From Planoprotostelium fungivorum (taxonomy: Eukaryota; Evosea; Variosea; Cavosteliida; Cavosteliaceae): a DNA stretch of 64,000 bases. Each line of letters starts with the position of its first letter. Position 1 is the stretch's first letter. The notes beneath the pieces were generated by a model that was given only the letters and a program-made list of their open reading frames with translations, was not told the origin of the DNA and made no database searches. Position numbers and translations under genes: made by a program. The stretch is taken from NCBI GenBank assembly GCA_003024175.1, contig MDYQ01000364.1, positions 1-64,000 on the forward strand, written 5' to 3'. This document shows, in pieces, positions 33,601 to 46,300 of the stretch.

Positions 33601-36600
33601 AGAGATGTAAATCCACCACCATCGCGTGCACACGCGATGTTTCGTCACGTTATCGTACGATACATGAGATATATGACACTCACCAAGTCCAAATAAGTCA
33701 AACCGAGCAGAGTGTTGGAAAGCGCAGAAGGAATACTTCCAGATAAAGAATTGTGTGATAAGTCCAAGATCAACAGACCCGTACCTGTGTGCGTGTCACA
33801 TCTCTCTCATTCGAATTCGACTGACCCATCTGACTCGGAATCTGTCCTTCTATTGCGTTCCTGTCTCACGTCACTCGCGTACATCCTTCATTCTTCTCAC
33901 ATGGAGAGATTGATGTAAATCAGATTATTCATCACGGAGAGGAAATTCAAATTTTTCGCATTGAAATCGTTATCGCTCAAGTCCAAGTAGATCAACTGTG
34001 TCAGTGTAGATATCTCGTTCGGTATTGATCCTGCAAGGATGAGAAGAATGATTATAATGCAATAAGATGTTCTCACCACTGAAATGGTTACCCTGCAGGT
34101 AGAATAACGTCAAGCTGGAGAATTGTCCGATCGAAGAGGGTAAGCTGTTGAACAATTGATTGTGTGATAGATCGACGACAGAGAGTCTGGATGTCTGTGA
34201 CCACTGTGTGGGGAATATATCGATGAACTGATGAGAGTTACGAGTTGGAAGATGAGAGTGGATCACCTGACAGTTGCTGAAGTTTGCCGTGCGTATATCT
34301 GAGGGTAAGGATGTGGGGAGTAGACCGGTGAAACCATTCGATGATATTTCGACGATCTGTGAATGTCATCGGAGACATGATTGACGATGACATGGATGAT
34401 GATGACATGGATGATGATGACATGGATGATGATGACATGGATGATGATGGATGAAGGATGATTCGCGGATCATGCTGAAGAAGTTCTCTCACTTGGATCG
34501 AATCTGAATCGCGAGGGAGGAAAAACAACCCGGTCAGATTGTTCCTCTGCGGCCACGTCAGCCAATCATCTCCGTGAGAAACTCACCGATAAGTCAAATT
34601 GCAGCAAGAAAGGTAATCCGTTCATCGAGTTGGGCTTCAGCTGTCCCGTCAGTCGATTGTTTGACACATCTACAATTCTCAATCTCCTCGTGGGTTGATT
34701 CTGATTGATGTTGTTCAGTATCCACAGCTGACGTGACGATCAGCATCATGATGTGGGCGACATCGATCACATTGTTTCCGTAGATATCGTTGCCTTCGTT
34801 ACCGATGCGATTGTTGCTGAGTATGAAATATTCTAGATTGGATTGAGAGGCCCAGTTGGAGCTGATGTGTCCATCAAATTGATTGTAACTCGCATCGAAA
34901 TACTGATGGACATCAATCGATGGGCTGTGGATGTATTCAAATCACCGTGAGGGAGTTATTACCGAGGTTCTGGAATCGAATCAATCCATGTGATGACGAT
35001 GTGGATGATGATGTGATGATGTGATGACGATTTTTACCTCTGGTATCTGGCCGGTAAATTGGTTGTGTGACACTCTCAATATTCTCACGTTCGAATTGAA
35101 CGGAGGCATCGTTCCACTGATGTTGTTCTGGCTGATATCGAACTCCTACTCGAATGAGATTTTCAAATTGAACGTCTCCGTCTTCCATTTCAATACGAAA
35201 GGGAGTGATATATGTCTATCGATATCGGCTTCATACAACGAACCGTTATGCTTGTGAGTTGAGACAGATTCTGCGGTAGAGATCCACTGAAGCTACACTG
35301 TGACCCGTAGAACTGAACGAGATTCGTCAAGTTTGCGAGAAAGTCCAGGGAGCCTCCCAATCGGGTGTTGGATGATACGTTGAGATGGAGGAGGGGGGAT
35401 GGATTGACCGGGTCGGTGTGAACGATTGGAAAGACTCCGGATAAACTATTGAATGAGATGTCGATGTCTGGAAAAACGTCAGAGATCCAATGTCCATGAT
35501 GATCATGATCATGATCCATGTCCGTGACGATCATGAACATGATCACGTTCATGTCCATGATCATCATGTGCACTCACATGCGAGACTGCGAGAGTTGAGT
35601 AGAGTCTCTGGTATCGATCCCGATAGCTGAAAAGTCAGATTCCACTCTTCATCATCGTCTCACCTGATTGTTACTTAGGCCTAACTTGGCCAACTGCGTC
35701 ATATTGCCTGTCATACGTCAACGACATCCATCATCGTATACAACTCACCGAAATAAGGTGGAATCGGTCCATTGAACAGATTCTGGAGAGGCGTCAGATC
35801 GCGATGCATGGATGGACATCACCTGATCCAACATGATCTCTTCCATCTCGCTGAATTGAAAGTAAGAGGGTATGAGACCTGTGAGGGAGTTCTGAACTGT
35901 TGAGTTGAATCTTCTTTCGTCATGTCACCTTGGACAGGTCCAACCGCGTCAAGTTGTAAAGACCTGCTGGTTGATCTGAAGGCATCTCTCCCCCGATGAG
36001 ATTTTTGGCCAAGATGAGAGACATGAGGGTCGTGCTGTTGAGAAGAGAGAGGGGCAGGCTGCCATCCAAAAAGTTGTATGAGAGATCGAGATGGACGAGT
36101 TGTTCATAGAAAGTACCGCTGGGAAGTGTTCCTTGAAGAAAATTGTTCCTGATCGGTGTCAGATGTTGAGATGCACAATGTCACCTCATGTTGATGCTGG
36201 TGAGTTGGGTGAAATCGTCAAAGATGCCGGTGATGTTACCGTTCAATTGGTTGAAAGAGACATCGATGACTCTGAGATTCTTCATCTTCGACCAACTCTT
36301 GGGTGTCTGGCCGGCGAAGCTGTCATCAAATCAGCAGAATGATTCCGATGCAACTGCACCTGTTGCTGTTCAAATAGACATATTGGAGTTGAGAAGAGCG
36401 GTGAAATTCGGGTAGAGAGCCGCGCAGAAGATTATGAGACAAGTCCAAACTGATCAGAGACGAGATGTTGAGAATGTTTGAAGAGCTGATGTCACCGATC
36501 AAGTTATTGTTGGTCAGATTGACCGTGGCGATAGAGTTACTCGAATCACATGTGATTCCATAACATTGGCATGGATTGAAGCCAGTGACATTCCATCCAG

Positions 36601-36759
36601 TCTTGTTTAACCAATTCTGACCTGAGATCGTCAATGGGCCGATGTTGTTCATTCACATTCACCCCCCGACAATGTATAAAAATCGATCAACGAGATAGAG
36701 TCAACGGCGATCGATACGTGTAAGATCGATAAGATCAATAGAATAGAGCATGTCTTCAT
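30676..36759 (-). CDS. LRR receptor-like kinase with tyrosine-kinase signatures
   Basis: Large gene with more than 20 short introns. The signal peptide (MKTCSILLILSILHVSIA) begins at 36759. An LRR-N cap follows (GQNWLNKTGWNVTGFNPCQC) and many leucine-rich repeats to about 33000 (LISLDLSHNLLRGSLPEF, LDLSDNDFNAKNLNFL and others). A beta-rich region and a transmembrane helix (MGMLCLISAICITCVLYRRR, about 32170) come next. The cytosolic kinase has GSGAFGVVYKARW, VQDFLHEVAILQGLKSHPNI, the catalytic loop HRDLAVRN (about 31385), ADFGLSRS, GPVKWMAPEAI (about 31205), and VVVWEILTVRDPYPHEDA. HRDLAxRN plus PVKWMAPE are hallmarks of true tyrosine kinases, unlike the TKL kinases usual in amoebae. Ligand unknown. 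Confidence 0.88.
32865..32995 (-). repeat. GATGAT-rich simple repeat in an intron
   Basis: An irregular (GATGATGTGATGATGAGAT)n tract within an intron of the LRR receptor kinase. A second, 18-bp repeat (GATGATGACATG units) lies at 34380-34450. Confidence 0.8.
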
Positions 36760-37418
36760 GCGTCCGTCTGGTCAATATCACGGAGTTTCGGGTGCTGCGC
36801 CAGAGAAAAGAAAGTTTCCGTGAACAGCCGCGGGACCCGCAGGCTCATTTGTTCAAGGAATCCAGCTTCAGGACACTCATGAATTGTAAAGTACTCTCAC
36901 ACCGTCAAATCAAGTGAAGGACGATAGACGTCGTCACCTCACGTGTGATGGTATTGTGATACGAGAATGTCTGTTGTGGATGTGGTGGTAATTGTGAAGG
37001 AACTTGACGAAAGAAGAGCAGACGAAGGCTCTCGAATGTGTGAACACGTGTCACGTTGTGTTAGTCTAATCGAAGTGTTCAAGTTCTGTGGTCTCTATGG
37101 AAGCAAAGATTCGTCCGCTGCCATGGCAAACGAGCTGCGAAATCAGCCACCACGCTTTTCGATTGCGTCTTCGATCACTGACAACACAAGCCCCCGTGGT
37201 CATCCTCTATAACATGTGTCCGTCTCGACGTAATGAAACTGATAGTCGAATCGGCAGCTGCGTGACAAGTTCATTGCGAAAATTCATCTAAAGCCTCGGA
37301 CAGTCTGCAAAACAAATGACATTCCGTGTGCAGATACCCCTTCACGTTTCTGGCCATGCTCGAATCATAACACACAAACACCACACACGCACGAATACAC
37401 GTCTAACGAACCAACAAC
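36760..37418. promoter_or_regulatory. Divergent intergenic region
   Basis: Shared upstream region of the LRR receptor kinase (-) and the coiled charged protein (+). The last 60 bp before 37419 are ACACAC/AACAAC-rich, the leader type also seen before the Grg1-like gene. No RNA gene or repeat is visible. Confidence 0.4.
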
Positions 37419-38427
37419 ATGCAGAAAGTCAAGTCCACCTTCTTTGATGCCAACGGAAACAGAAAGCACCTGTTGAAGCGTCACAGAGTCCCCCAGGCTC
37501 CTCAAGCTCCCGTCGCTGCTCTCACCCACGAGCTGCCCGCCGAGCCCATCACCGGTAATGTCTTAATGGAGCAGAAGGAAGTCCTCGCCCCCGTGTCTGC
37601 CCCCGAGTACAACCTCAACCAGACCTTCAACCGCAATGTCGACTACTCTTTCTCGTCCGGACAGTACAACAATGGAACCACCATCTCTTCATCCACCTTC
37701 ACCACCACCTCTTTCGCCAGACAAGAGCCCGTCATTTTGGAGAGAGTCGAGAGAGACGTCGTCGTCCAGGAGAGAATCCACCCCGTAGAGAAGGAAGAGA
37801 TCCAGCCCATCATCTACAGAGAGAGAGAGCAGCTCGATGTCAAGCAGATCACTCAGATGTTGCACGAGACCGAGATCCGTCCCACCGTCTTGGAGCAGAG
37901 AGAGCTTCCGGCTGAGAGACGCGAGGCCGTCATCGAGAGAGGAGCTCCTATCCAAGAGAACATCATCCTAGCCACACGTGAAGTCGATGCCGTCGCACGT
38001 TCTTCCGTTGTCCACGCCCCCATCGTAGAGGAGACCATCAAGAAGACCGTCATCGAGGAGGTCCAGCCCGTCTTGGAGAGAGACGTGAGTCCATTATCCC
38101 ATCAACCATCTTCTAACGTTCCATCAGATCTTCGTCCCCACAGTCCTCCAGCAGACCCAACCCATCTACGAGAAGATCGTAGAAGCCCCCGTCCTCTACA
38201 GAGAGACCCGCACTGTCAGAGAGCTCGGCACCGAGTACACCAACGCACCATTCGTCGATGGAGAGTTGAACTGGGAGAGAAAGAGGTACGGAAAGTTGGA
38301 GACACCCGCCGCCTTCACCCGAGTCAGCCAGTTTGAGAAGAACGAGACCTTCTACAGTCCATCTCTGCAAGGAAAGAGCACCATCACCGATCTGAAGAGA
38401 AACTTTGAGGCCACACGTGCCCTCTAA
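37419..38427 (+). CDS. Charged repetitive protein resembling fungal allergen-like proteins
   Basis: Two exons, 37419-38084 and 38128-38427, about 321 aa. Starts MQKVKSTFFDANGNRKHLLK. The centre is built of repeated ERxVVxER / EEIQPxIYRxRE / ExRPTVLEQRELPAERREAV units, alternating acidic and basic with many Pro, Val and Ile. No membrane segment or signal peptide. Codon usage is strongly biased to C/G-ending codons and the leader is AC-rich, which suggests high expression. The DVKQITQxLHETEIRP pattern resembles fungal proteins annotated as allergens or antigens; I am not certain of the family. A filamentous or stress-related structural role is conceivable (inference). Confidence 0.7.
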
Positions 38428-38501
38428 AGGAAGACTTGAAATATAAAACGACTATTTATCATTCTGGACGTTTATTCTGTCTCCATCATCGACACGATGT
38501 C

Positions 38502-41500
38502 TTAATTAGAGATGTCGATCGATCTTCTGTCCGTGGCCAATCGCTCGTATGTATTGGCCGTCTTCCTTTTACGATAGAGGACGAAACCGATGATGGCGAT
38601 GGCAGGGACAGCGATTCCGATGATGGGTAGGACGATGACGTACCACTCGACTCCATGGTGTGTCTTAGGACCCCTTGCATCACCGTCCGTCGTGGTGGAA
38701 GGTGAGTCGATTGAGGAGGAGGAGGGGACGTGGACGATGGTGGTGTTCGTGTGGTCACTCTGGCTCTTCTTGTACGAATACCCCACAGCACACACAGATT
38801 GATACTCCAAGCTGAAATTGTCCACACTGACCTGTCCATCATGATGAGCCGATGGCGAACGATGAGACGACTGTACCTGTACGGACTCGTATCCCTGTTG
38901 AGTCGTAACTTGGCTGGAATAGGAGTAGCTGTAGAAGATAGAGGAGTAGAGGCGAACCTCTCCTGTGGCCTCTGAGCAGTGACAATTGACCTTTGGGAAT
39001 TGAAAACGGACGGTTGTAGCGTCATCTCTATAATAAGGAGCGATGAAGGTGATCTGGGGTGGGCCCACTTGGTCAGGCTGAATTCAGCTTCAGATCGAAG
39101 CTGTGGCTCGTTGTAGACTCACCACGGGAATCCACATCTTATCACTGATGGTAGCCGGATAGCTAGCATAAGCCGAACCATCTACGACCCAAACGGCCTG
39201 TATCGATACGGTCTGTGATCTACAGGCAAGAGTGGGAGCCAAATATTGTTTCTCAGACAGCCCGACTCGCTGTCCATCAATAGAGAGGTAAGAAGGTAGG
39301 TTACCGCAAGTTCGAACTTGTTCTAATAAACTGTCGTCCCATCGAAATTGTACACCGCCCGGGACGCTCTCCGCGTACTCTGTGAGATGGTCTGGCAGAG
39401 GTACAGACTGGTATCGATAGGCAGGGACCATGTGGCTGAACCAATCAGATGTCATTAGATGAGATGAGAAGGTGACGTACACAGTGGGAGGTGTTGTGGT
39501 GTCCAACGTCTCGTTGCTTCCTAGGGGTGACATCACTGCACTGATGAATACGTTCGAATTGCGGCATCCAGTCCAGATTGAGAAGTCGACTACTTGGACG
39601 AATTGACTGGAATAATATTCTTGGTCCACCGCAGTGATGAATTGATCGGTACCGTTGTCTATATTGAATTTCCACTGTACGACGGTGTAACACGTTGGCT
39701 GTGTGACTACTGAGATTTCAGTGACATTCTCGTAGATGGTTGAATTACCGCTCAGTTTCAATATGGAGATACCGCGGTACGTTTCAGTCACTGACACGGG
39801 GGAGTAGTGTACGGTGGGTCTGAATAGACAGTGAGTTTTCATCGACATTTCATCGTGTTCCACCTGTCCATCGACATCTCGACTGTGGTAGAATTCGAAC
39901 GGGGGTAGCCATCCACACACTGTTCTGCCGCTCCAAACAATAAGACCGTCGTCGACTTAGTTAGATTCTTTCCGGAGATCAAGATCGATCCCTCGCCCTG
40001 GTACAATTTCCAATCTGATGCAGTCTCCACCTCCGTGTACACGTAGCCTACAATAACGTCAGCATCTGTTCATCACGCGATTTCGTCTCACTGATGTCCA
40101 CCGGTTGATGGGTTGTAAAGTCGATTCTGCTTCGATCGTACAGTTGAATGGTGTTGACGGTCAATCCACCGATGGTCCACGTCACTCGGTTCTTCGTTTG
40201 GACGGCGATGACGTAAGCCGAGACTGCTCCACCACCGTTCAATTCAGATACAGTTAACGTATTTTCCTTCTGCATTCGATTCAGTTCGTACGTGGAAGAA
40301 GAGGAGACGAACGTCGACGGTAAGTGTGGAGCCTTCAGAGATCGTCAGGGTAGAGAAGGTAGCCGAACCACTGAGGACGATGTCGTTGCTGTACCGAGTC
40401 AGACTCGACGTAGGATGATGTCTCACATGAAAGTGACCGATGGGTTGGACCCTGCATCGTTGGCGGGGAAAGTTGCGATCAAATTGGCCGGGCCGACAAA
40501 GACGTTATCTGTTCCGTATATTTTAGAAACTGTGACGGTGCCAGACAACACGAGGCGACAGCCTTCCGCATAGAGACTCTCAGCTTGAGCATCGCGGAGG
40601 TTGAGGGTCTGGGAGAGGTCAGAGTGGCTCGTTGTAGACGAGAGATTCTCCACCTGATTGGTAACGGACAAGGATGTTTCGGAAGAGGTTGTTCTCGAGT
40701 AGGTGATGTCCATGAAGTAGCTTTCACCCTCGGCAGCTGCCGCGGCGACCAACTGGAACGGTTTAGACATGACATCATGATGCGTCTCTCACGGTGAGAC
40801 CTCCTGTATACACGCCACCCTCGTCGGTGATCGTGCATCGTCTAAAGTCGAAATGGGAGACGAGTGCAGAGACGCCACCGCTGTAGAGGAAGGAGGCTCC
40901 CCTCGTGCATCCCAGACCCAAATCGGTGTTCAAATTTCCTGTGTGAAATGAGCGACACGGATGATATCACGCGACACTGACCCGAGAGTCTAATAGAACT
41001 AGATGTTCCACCGTTGACGATGCGATGGTCTTCAGTGCCGATGAGATTGATGTAACCCTTGGTGAAGTAGAGGAGCCCATTGTTGATAATATCTGCATCA
41101 ACTTGGAACTGGGCTGGGGTTCGATCGGTGGAGTTTGCTGCGGAGAAGGTCAAAGTGGCTCCTAGGTGGTTCTCAAAGGTTCCGTTGACTCTGAACTGAT
41201 ATGATGCATCAGTCGACTGTCATTCGAGTGGCTCACAGTGGATCTGTGGCTGAGGGTACTCGTTCCATAGTTGTTGAATGTTCCAGTTGAGATCATTGTG
41301 CTCTGCTGCTGAAGGCGTCCATTCACGGTGACATCATCGGATACGAAGATACTTGAACCAGAAGTGATCAAGACAGAGGTCGCGTCCACAGATAAGTTGC
41401 CCACTTTCAGTGTCGAAGAAGTGATGCGTAGGTCACTGCTCTCGATCCGCAGGGCTTGCCACACGATGCTGTCTTCGGAGGACAGCTCTGCACTTGCCCC

Positions 41501-41700
41501 ACGGAACAAGACTGTGTCGTTCCATGTGGGGACGTGCGGCTTCCACACAGCGAGCTATAGAGGTCGGCGTCTGTGAGAATCATCTTTGTGATACCCACAT
41601 CAGTCAGAGAGACCTGGTCTGCTGTTCCGACATAAGTGCAGACATCTGCAACGGCCAAAGCGAAGAGGAGGAAGAGGAGACACAGCCGTGCTTGCTGCAT
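38502..41700 (-). CDS. Type I transmembrane surface protein, beta-rich
   Basis: Signal peptide MQQARLCLLFLLFALAVADV at 41700. About ten exons encode a long Thr/Ser/Val-rich ectodomain with sequons (NLSV, NGTF, NSTD). It includes a right-handed-repeat-like start (DLRITSSTLKVGNLSVDATS) and a possible IPT/TIG-like unit (GEGSILISGKNLTKSTTVLL, about 40000). Near the C-terminus are a transmembrane helix, VIVLPIIGIAVPAIAIIGFV, a stop-transfer YRKRK and a short tail ending RRSIDISN. Receptor or adhesion functions are plausible. No catalytic motif is visible. It converges tail to tail with the upstream gene with only about 75 bp between stops. Confidence 0.75.
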
Positions 41701-41996
41701 GCGGAATGTTTGACGAATGATCGCAACCGGAAGAGAATCGTTTGTCGGGTTAGCGAGATGTCAATACATGTTGACATCTTAATCTACAACTTGTACAGGG
41801 CACTGTTGCCGTGCAACAGCTTCGGCCGGTGAATCTATTATGTATAACACTAAACGACACATTCGACTCTGTGATCATCGTGTGCATCAGCAAACGACCT
41901 ATATTTCTGATACAACACCCTCATCTTCCACCATCATGATGATTCTAACGGTTCATTACATTTATTCCTCCAACTCTTCATCGTCGTCACAGGGCC

Positions 41997-43030
41997 ATCG
42001 ATATCTTATCCAGAAGCACTTGTGTGTCCACTGGTGACAGCTCCGGCTTGTTCTCTATCGCTTCTATGATATCTTCCACCGTGAACATCTTAAACTGTTC
42101 CAAGCTGCCGTCTTTTCTCTTCAACTGGAGGAAAATAAATCAAAATAAATCCTCGCGGAGTCATCGACTCACATCTTCCCTCATGATGGTTGCAGACGGA
42201 CTCGCTTCACTCAAAATCTGCGTCAAATACTTCTGCAGACGTGATTTAGAAGGTGATGATGATGAGTCATCTCACTCGAATGCACATGTCTAAATATTGG
42301 ATGGCCTCGGGGTGAACGTGACACAGCGAGGCCTGCGCGGCGATGAGATTTGTTCTGTGGGTGAGAGCCAAATGCTCGCAGATGGGCGTCGTGTTCACGA
42401 TCTCCTCCATTGGTTCCGTGCTTTTCGTCGTTGTCGTTGTCTATACGATGGTGTCGGTGATGGAATGCAATGGATCATCGTGATCGATCACCTCGATCTT
42501 TTCTTCGGTTGGTTTTCGTGCGTCCTTTGTGCTCTTTCTCACGCTCTTCGTGGAGCTCTCTGAGGCAACACTGCGAGTTCATGATCAGTCGAATGATGAA
42601 AGAGGGATCGTCCTCACATCTGATTATATGCTGTCGTGCCTCTTCGAATAGAGAGTGGACCGGAATACGGTGATTGGATATTGTTTATGATGGCTTTGAC
42701 AAATAAATTATGAAGGGCGACTGTTCTTCTGATCAATCGCACGGAATCGATTGATCGACCCACTGTTCTCTGACGTCTTCAGTAATGAGAGGGCCGTTGA
42801 ATCCATTTCAGGTTTTGTCAATTTGGCTTGGGCGAATCGTTTGAAACAACTCCAATAAAGTTGAACGCCATCCTCTCTCCCTGAGCTCTTTTCGAGGACG
42901 ATGTTGAGTTTATTTCGAATGAGCTGTGCGAATGGTAAATCGGTAGGAGATGTAGGGATGAAAGGATAGGATGAATGGAAGATCGAACCTGAAGGTTGAT
43001 CCGACCGTCATTGGAGGGTAACACGTCCAT
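41997..43030 (-). CDS. TADA1: SAGA complex subunit TADA1 (Ada1-like)
   Basis: Starts MDVLPSNDGRINLQ at 43030, then an intron (about 42924-42988). The core reads LIRNKLNIVLEKSSGREDGV, LYWSCFKRFAQAKLTKPEMD and, after an intron of about 46 nt, VALHNLFVKAIINNIQ. This is the pattern of the SAGA-Tad1 family (helix pair, QYW...F...KL.K.E.D, then LHN.F..AI). Later exons hold CEHLALTHRTNLIAAQASLC and the C-terminal EDIIEAIENKPELSPVDTQV. TADA1 is the histone-fold partner that anchors the core of the SAGA coactivator in the nucleus. Length, about 240-260 aa, is on the short side. The assignment rests on the pattern only. Confidence 0.75.
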
Positions 43031-43385
43031 TTCTAACGGCTATCGTGATGTGATGTGATCTCAAAAATGAAATAAAATATTCCGCTCACAACGATCGCTC
43101 TTGGGATGAGTTCGACAGAAGAAGCTAAGAAGAGCTTCCCTTATTCTGTTCTAATCCATCTCTGATTCCATCTATTGACTGACGAACATAAACTCTACAC
43201 AATCAGATCATCTTGCATATTCTTAATAATATTGCACTTTCTTCCTTCTATGAATCGCACAAACTGAATACGTTCTGCCAATGTGATGTATCTTCATCGA
43301 TAAAAGATCTTCGCCTGCCGTCTTTTGTTGGGGTCTCAAATGATTGGGCTTCTTCGAAATCTGAACAGAAGACACACGAACCACC
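43031..43385. promoter_or_regulatory. Divergent spacer between TADA1 and MSH4
   Basis: 355 bp between two divergent nuclear genes. No distinct motif beyond AT-rich stretches. Confidence 0.35.
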
Positions 43386-46300
43386 ATGCAGAGGGCACGT
43401 TACGACGTACACGAAGCGAATGGAAGCGAACCTCCGAACAAGAGGTCTCGAAACAATCACGCGGCGGTGAACAACAGATCGACGGAAACGATATACGTTG
43501 TGTCCATCAGTGAGAACAAGTCAAGAGAAGTGAGTGAGAGGCGAAAGTATCACAGTTCTGACTCAATATAGATCGGACTGGCTACCATCGATCTCAAGTC
43601 GCCCAACGTCATCATCTCTCAATTCGTAGACACGCACACGTTCATTCATACCCTTAGCAAGCTCTATATCTATCAACCTGTGGAGGTGATATCATAGACA
43701 CCCCTTTCTCTGAAACGTCCACCAGATCATCGTATCAGAGACAGCCACGGCCTCCGACCTCAGCGTTCTCATCCAAAATCGTTTCCCAGACGCCAACTTC
43801 ACTTCTGTTCAGAGGAAGTATTTCAATGAAGACAAAGGTGGATGGCCAATCGTGCCGTCGTGCAATGACACGGAGACAGGTCTCCTTTCTCTTAAGAACC
43901 TGGTCGTGCCCGAAATGTTCTCTTCTATGGAGTTGGAATCTTCAAACAAGTTGAATGCCTCATCATGAAGAAGACTAAACGCCACGTCAGATATCTCGCC
44001 TTGGCCTCGACCGCGGCCCTTATCAAATACGTGGAATACATTCAATCCATATCCTTCTCCAGCCACTCTCTCAGGGTAAGCTGATTCTTTCTCTCCTCTC
44101 TCTTCTCTTCTTTCTCTTCTCACTTTTCCTTCTTCTTCCCTTATGATGACAGCTGACCGTCCTCTCTGCCCACTGTTCCATCATCATGGACTCGGAGACC
44201 ATCCAACACCTCGAGATCATCACAAATCGCAGGAACAACGGTAGGGAGCACACTCTCTTGGGCGTAATGGACCACACGAAGACGGCCGTAGGAGCTCGAT
44301 TATTGAAATCGAATCTCGTGCAACCTCTCTGCAGTGAGACGATCGAAACATTGTGCTAAGCTGATATTACGGCAGACATCAACACGTTAGAGGCCAGGCT
44401 CGACGTGGTCGACGTCTTCTGCAGGGACGAAAAGCTCCTCTCCACTTGCAGACAGATCCTATCTCAGATCACAGACATGGACCAATTGATACACTCCATG
44501 CAGTTGATCACCGTACCCACACAAGCATCTCTTCGTGAATCGACGACGATCATCAAAGCCATCGTATCCTCACGCATCATCTCACTTCACTCGAATTCAT
44601 CTTTTCATTCCATTTCATTCCATTTCATTCGATGGACTTTGACTCGAATAGATCAAGATGAAGCACACGATCGAATTGGTCTCCAGAATGGCTCCGGTCG
44701 TCAGAGATCAACCGTGCGAGCTATTGAGAGCCATCCACGACACGTTAAGTGACGCCACTCTTCCTCGATTGAGAGACAGAATCTGTGAGGTGATATTTTT
44801 CGTCTCTCATCACTGTGACGAGAAACCCATCACATCATCACATCGACACACGATCAGATCATCGACGAGAAGACTGTATGGAGCAAGGGAGGTGATGGTC
44901 ATCCCATCGATCTACATCAACTCACCATACGTACCAGCCAGTAACGTTCGAAATCTCATCTGCTTCGCCGTGAAGGTGAAATTTCTCCTTCTCTTCTCTT
45001 AATTCTACAAACAGCCTGGCATCAACGGCCTCTTGGACGTAGCGAGGAAGACATACTTGGAGACCTCCGAAGGTGAAGTTGATCGTTCGGTTGTAGATCT
45101 GACTCACGTCAAAGACATGAACGCTCTGTTGAGAGACTATCAAGTCAAATACAACATGCCCCAACTCAAACTGCAGTACAACGCAAAGTGGACCTCTCCA
45201 CTCTCTCTTGTCTTTCTGACGTTTGCTTCAGGCGGGGATTCTTCCTCACGCTGGATCGTCAGATCAAGTGCCTCCCGTCCGATTTCATTCAAACAATCCA
45301 ACAGGGAAAGAAAATCAAGTGCACGACCGTCGATCTACAGAGGTGAACGAGATGATATGTCTCCATCTACAACGCTGATGTAGATAGATCGAATCACAGG
45401 ATGAACGATTCGATGAACGAGATCATCATGCTGACGGGGAGAATTGTAGAAGAACTGAGTCACGACATAAGGACGTCCTTGGGTTGTATCTACAAGACGA
45501 TCGATGCCGTGGCCATATTAGACATGCTTCAGTCATTCGCTATCTACACCAAGGGATGCACGAACGCAGGTGTCTAATCTTTCTGTCGAAAGAGGAGAAG
45601 ATGTCTTCTCTTCGATTTTATCTCGAAAATATTTCGTGAATTTGAAATTCTTTCGAAACTTTTCTTGAAAATATTCGGCAGCTCGGCCCGAGTTCAGTGA
45701 TAACGGACCGTTGGTCATCAAGCAGGGAAGGCATCCCATAGCAGAGAAGATCTCTCCTTCTTCCTTTGTTCCGGTGTTTTATTCTATTTTATTTCTTTCT
45801 ATCCGATCGCCTGACGTGTTGTACAGAACGATACGTACGTTACGGATGCATCCAATTTCCACGTTATCACCGGTCCCAACATGGTGAGAATTTGAATTTT
45901 GAATTTTGAATCGAGCGGGAACAGTCTGGAAAGAGTACGTACATCAAGCAAGTCGCTCTGCTCACCGTCATGGCTTTCGTGGGAAGGTATTTTTGTTACA
46001 TTTTATTTCATTTTATTTACATCTGACCCATCCAGTTACGTTCCCGCTCAGTACGCCTCTTTACGTATGGTCGACCGTATTTTGACCCGCCTGGGAACTG
46101 GTGATCAGGTGAAAAAAATCTCAATCTTTTCTTCACTTTTTCTTCACCTTTTATCCATTAGAAGAGATATTGAAAAAAAGTCAGATCGAAACGAGATCTT
46201 CTTCCTTCTTCAAAGAAATGTCTGAAATGTCGTACATTTTGGGACACGTCACCGACAACAGCCTCGTTGTAGTGGACGAATTGGGACGGGCTACGTCTAC

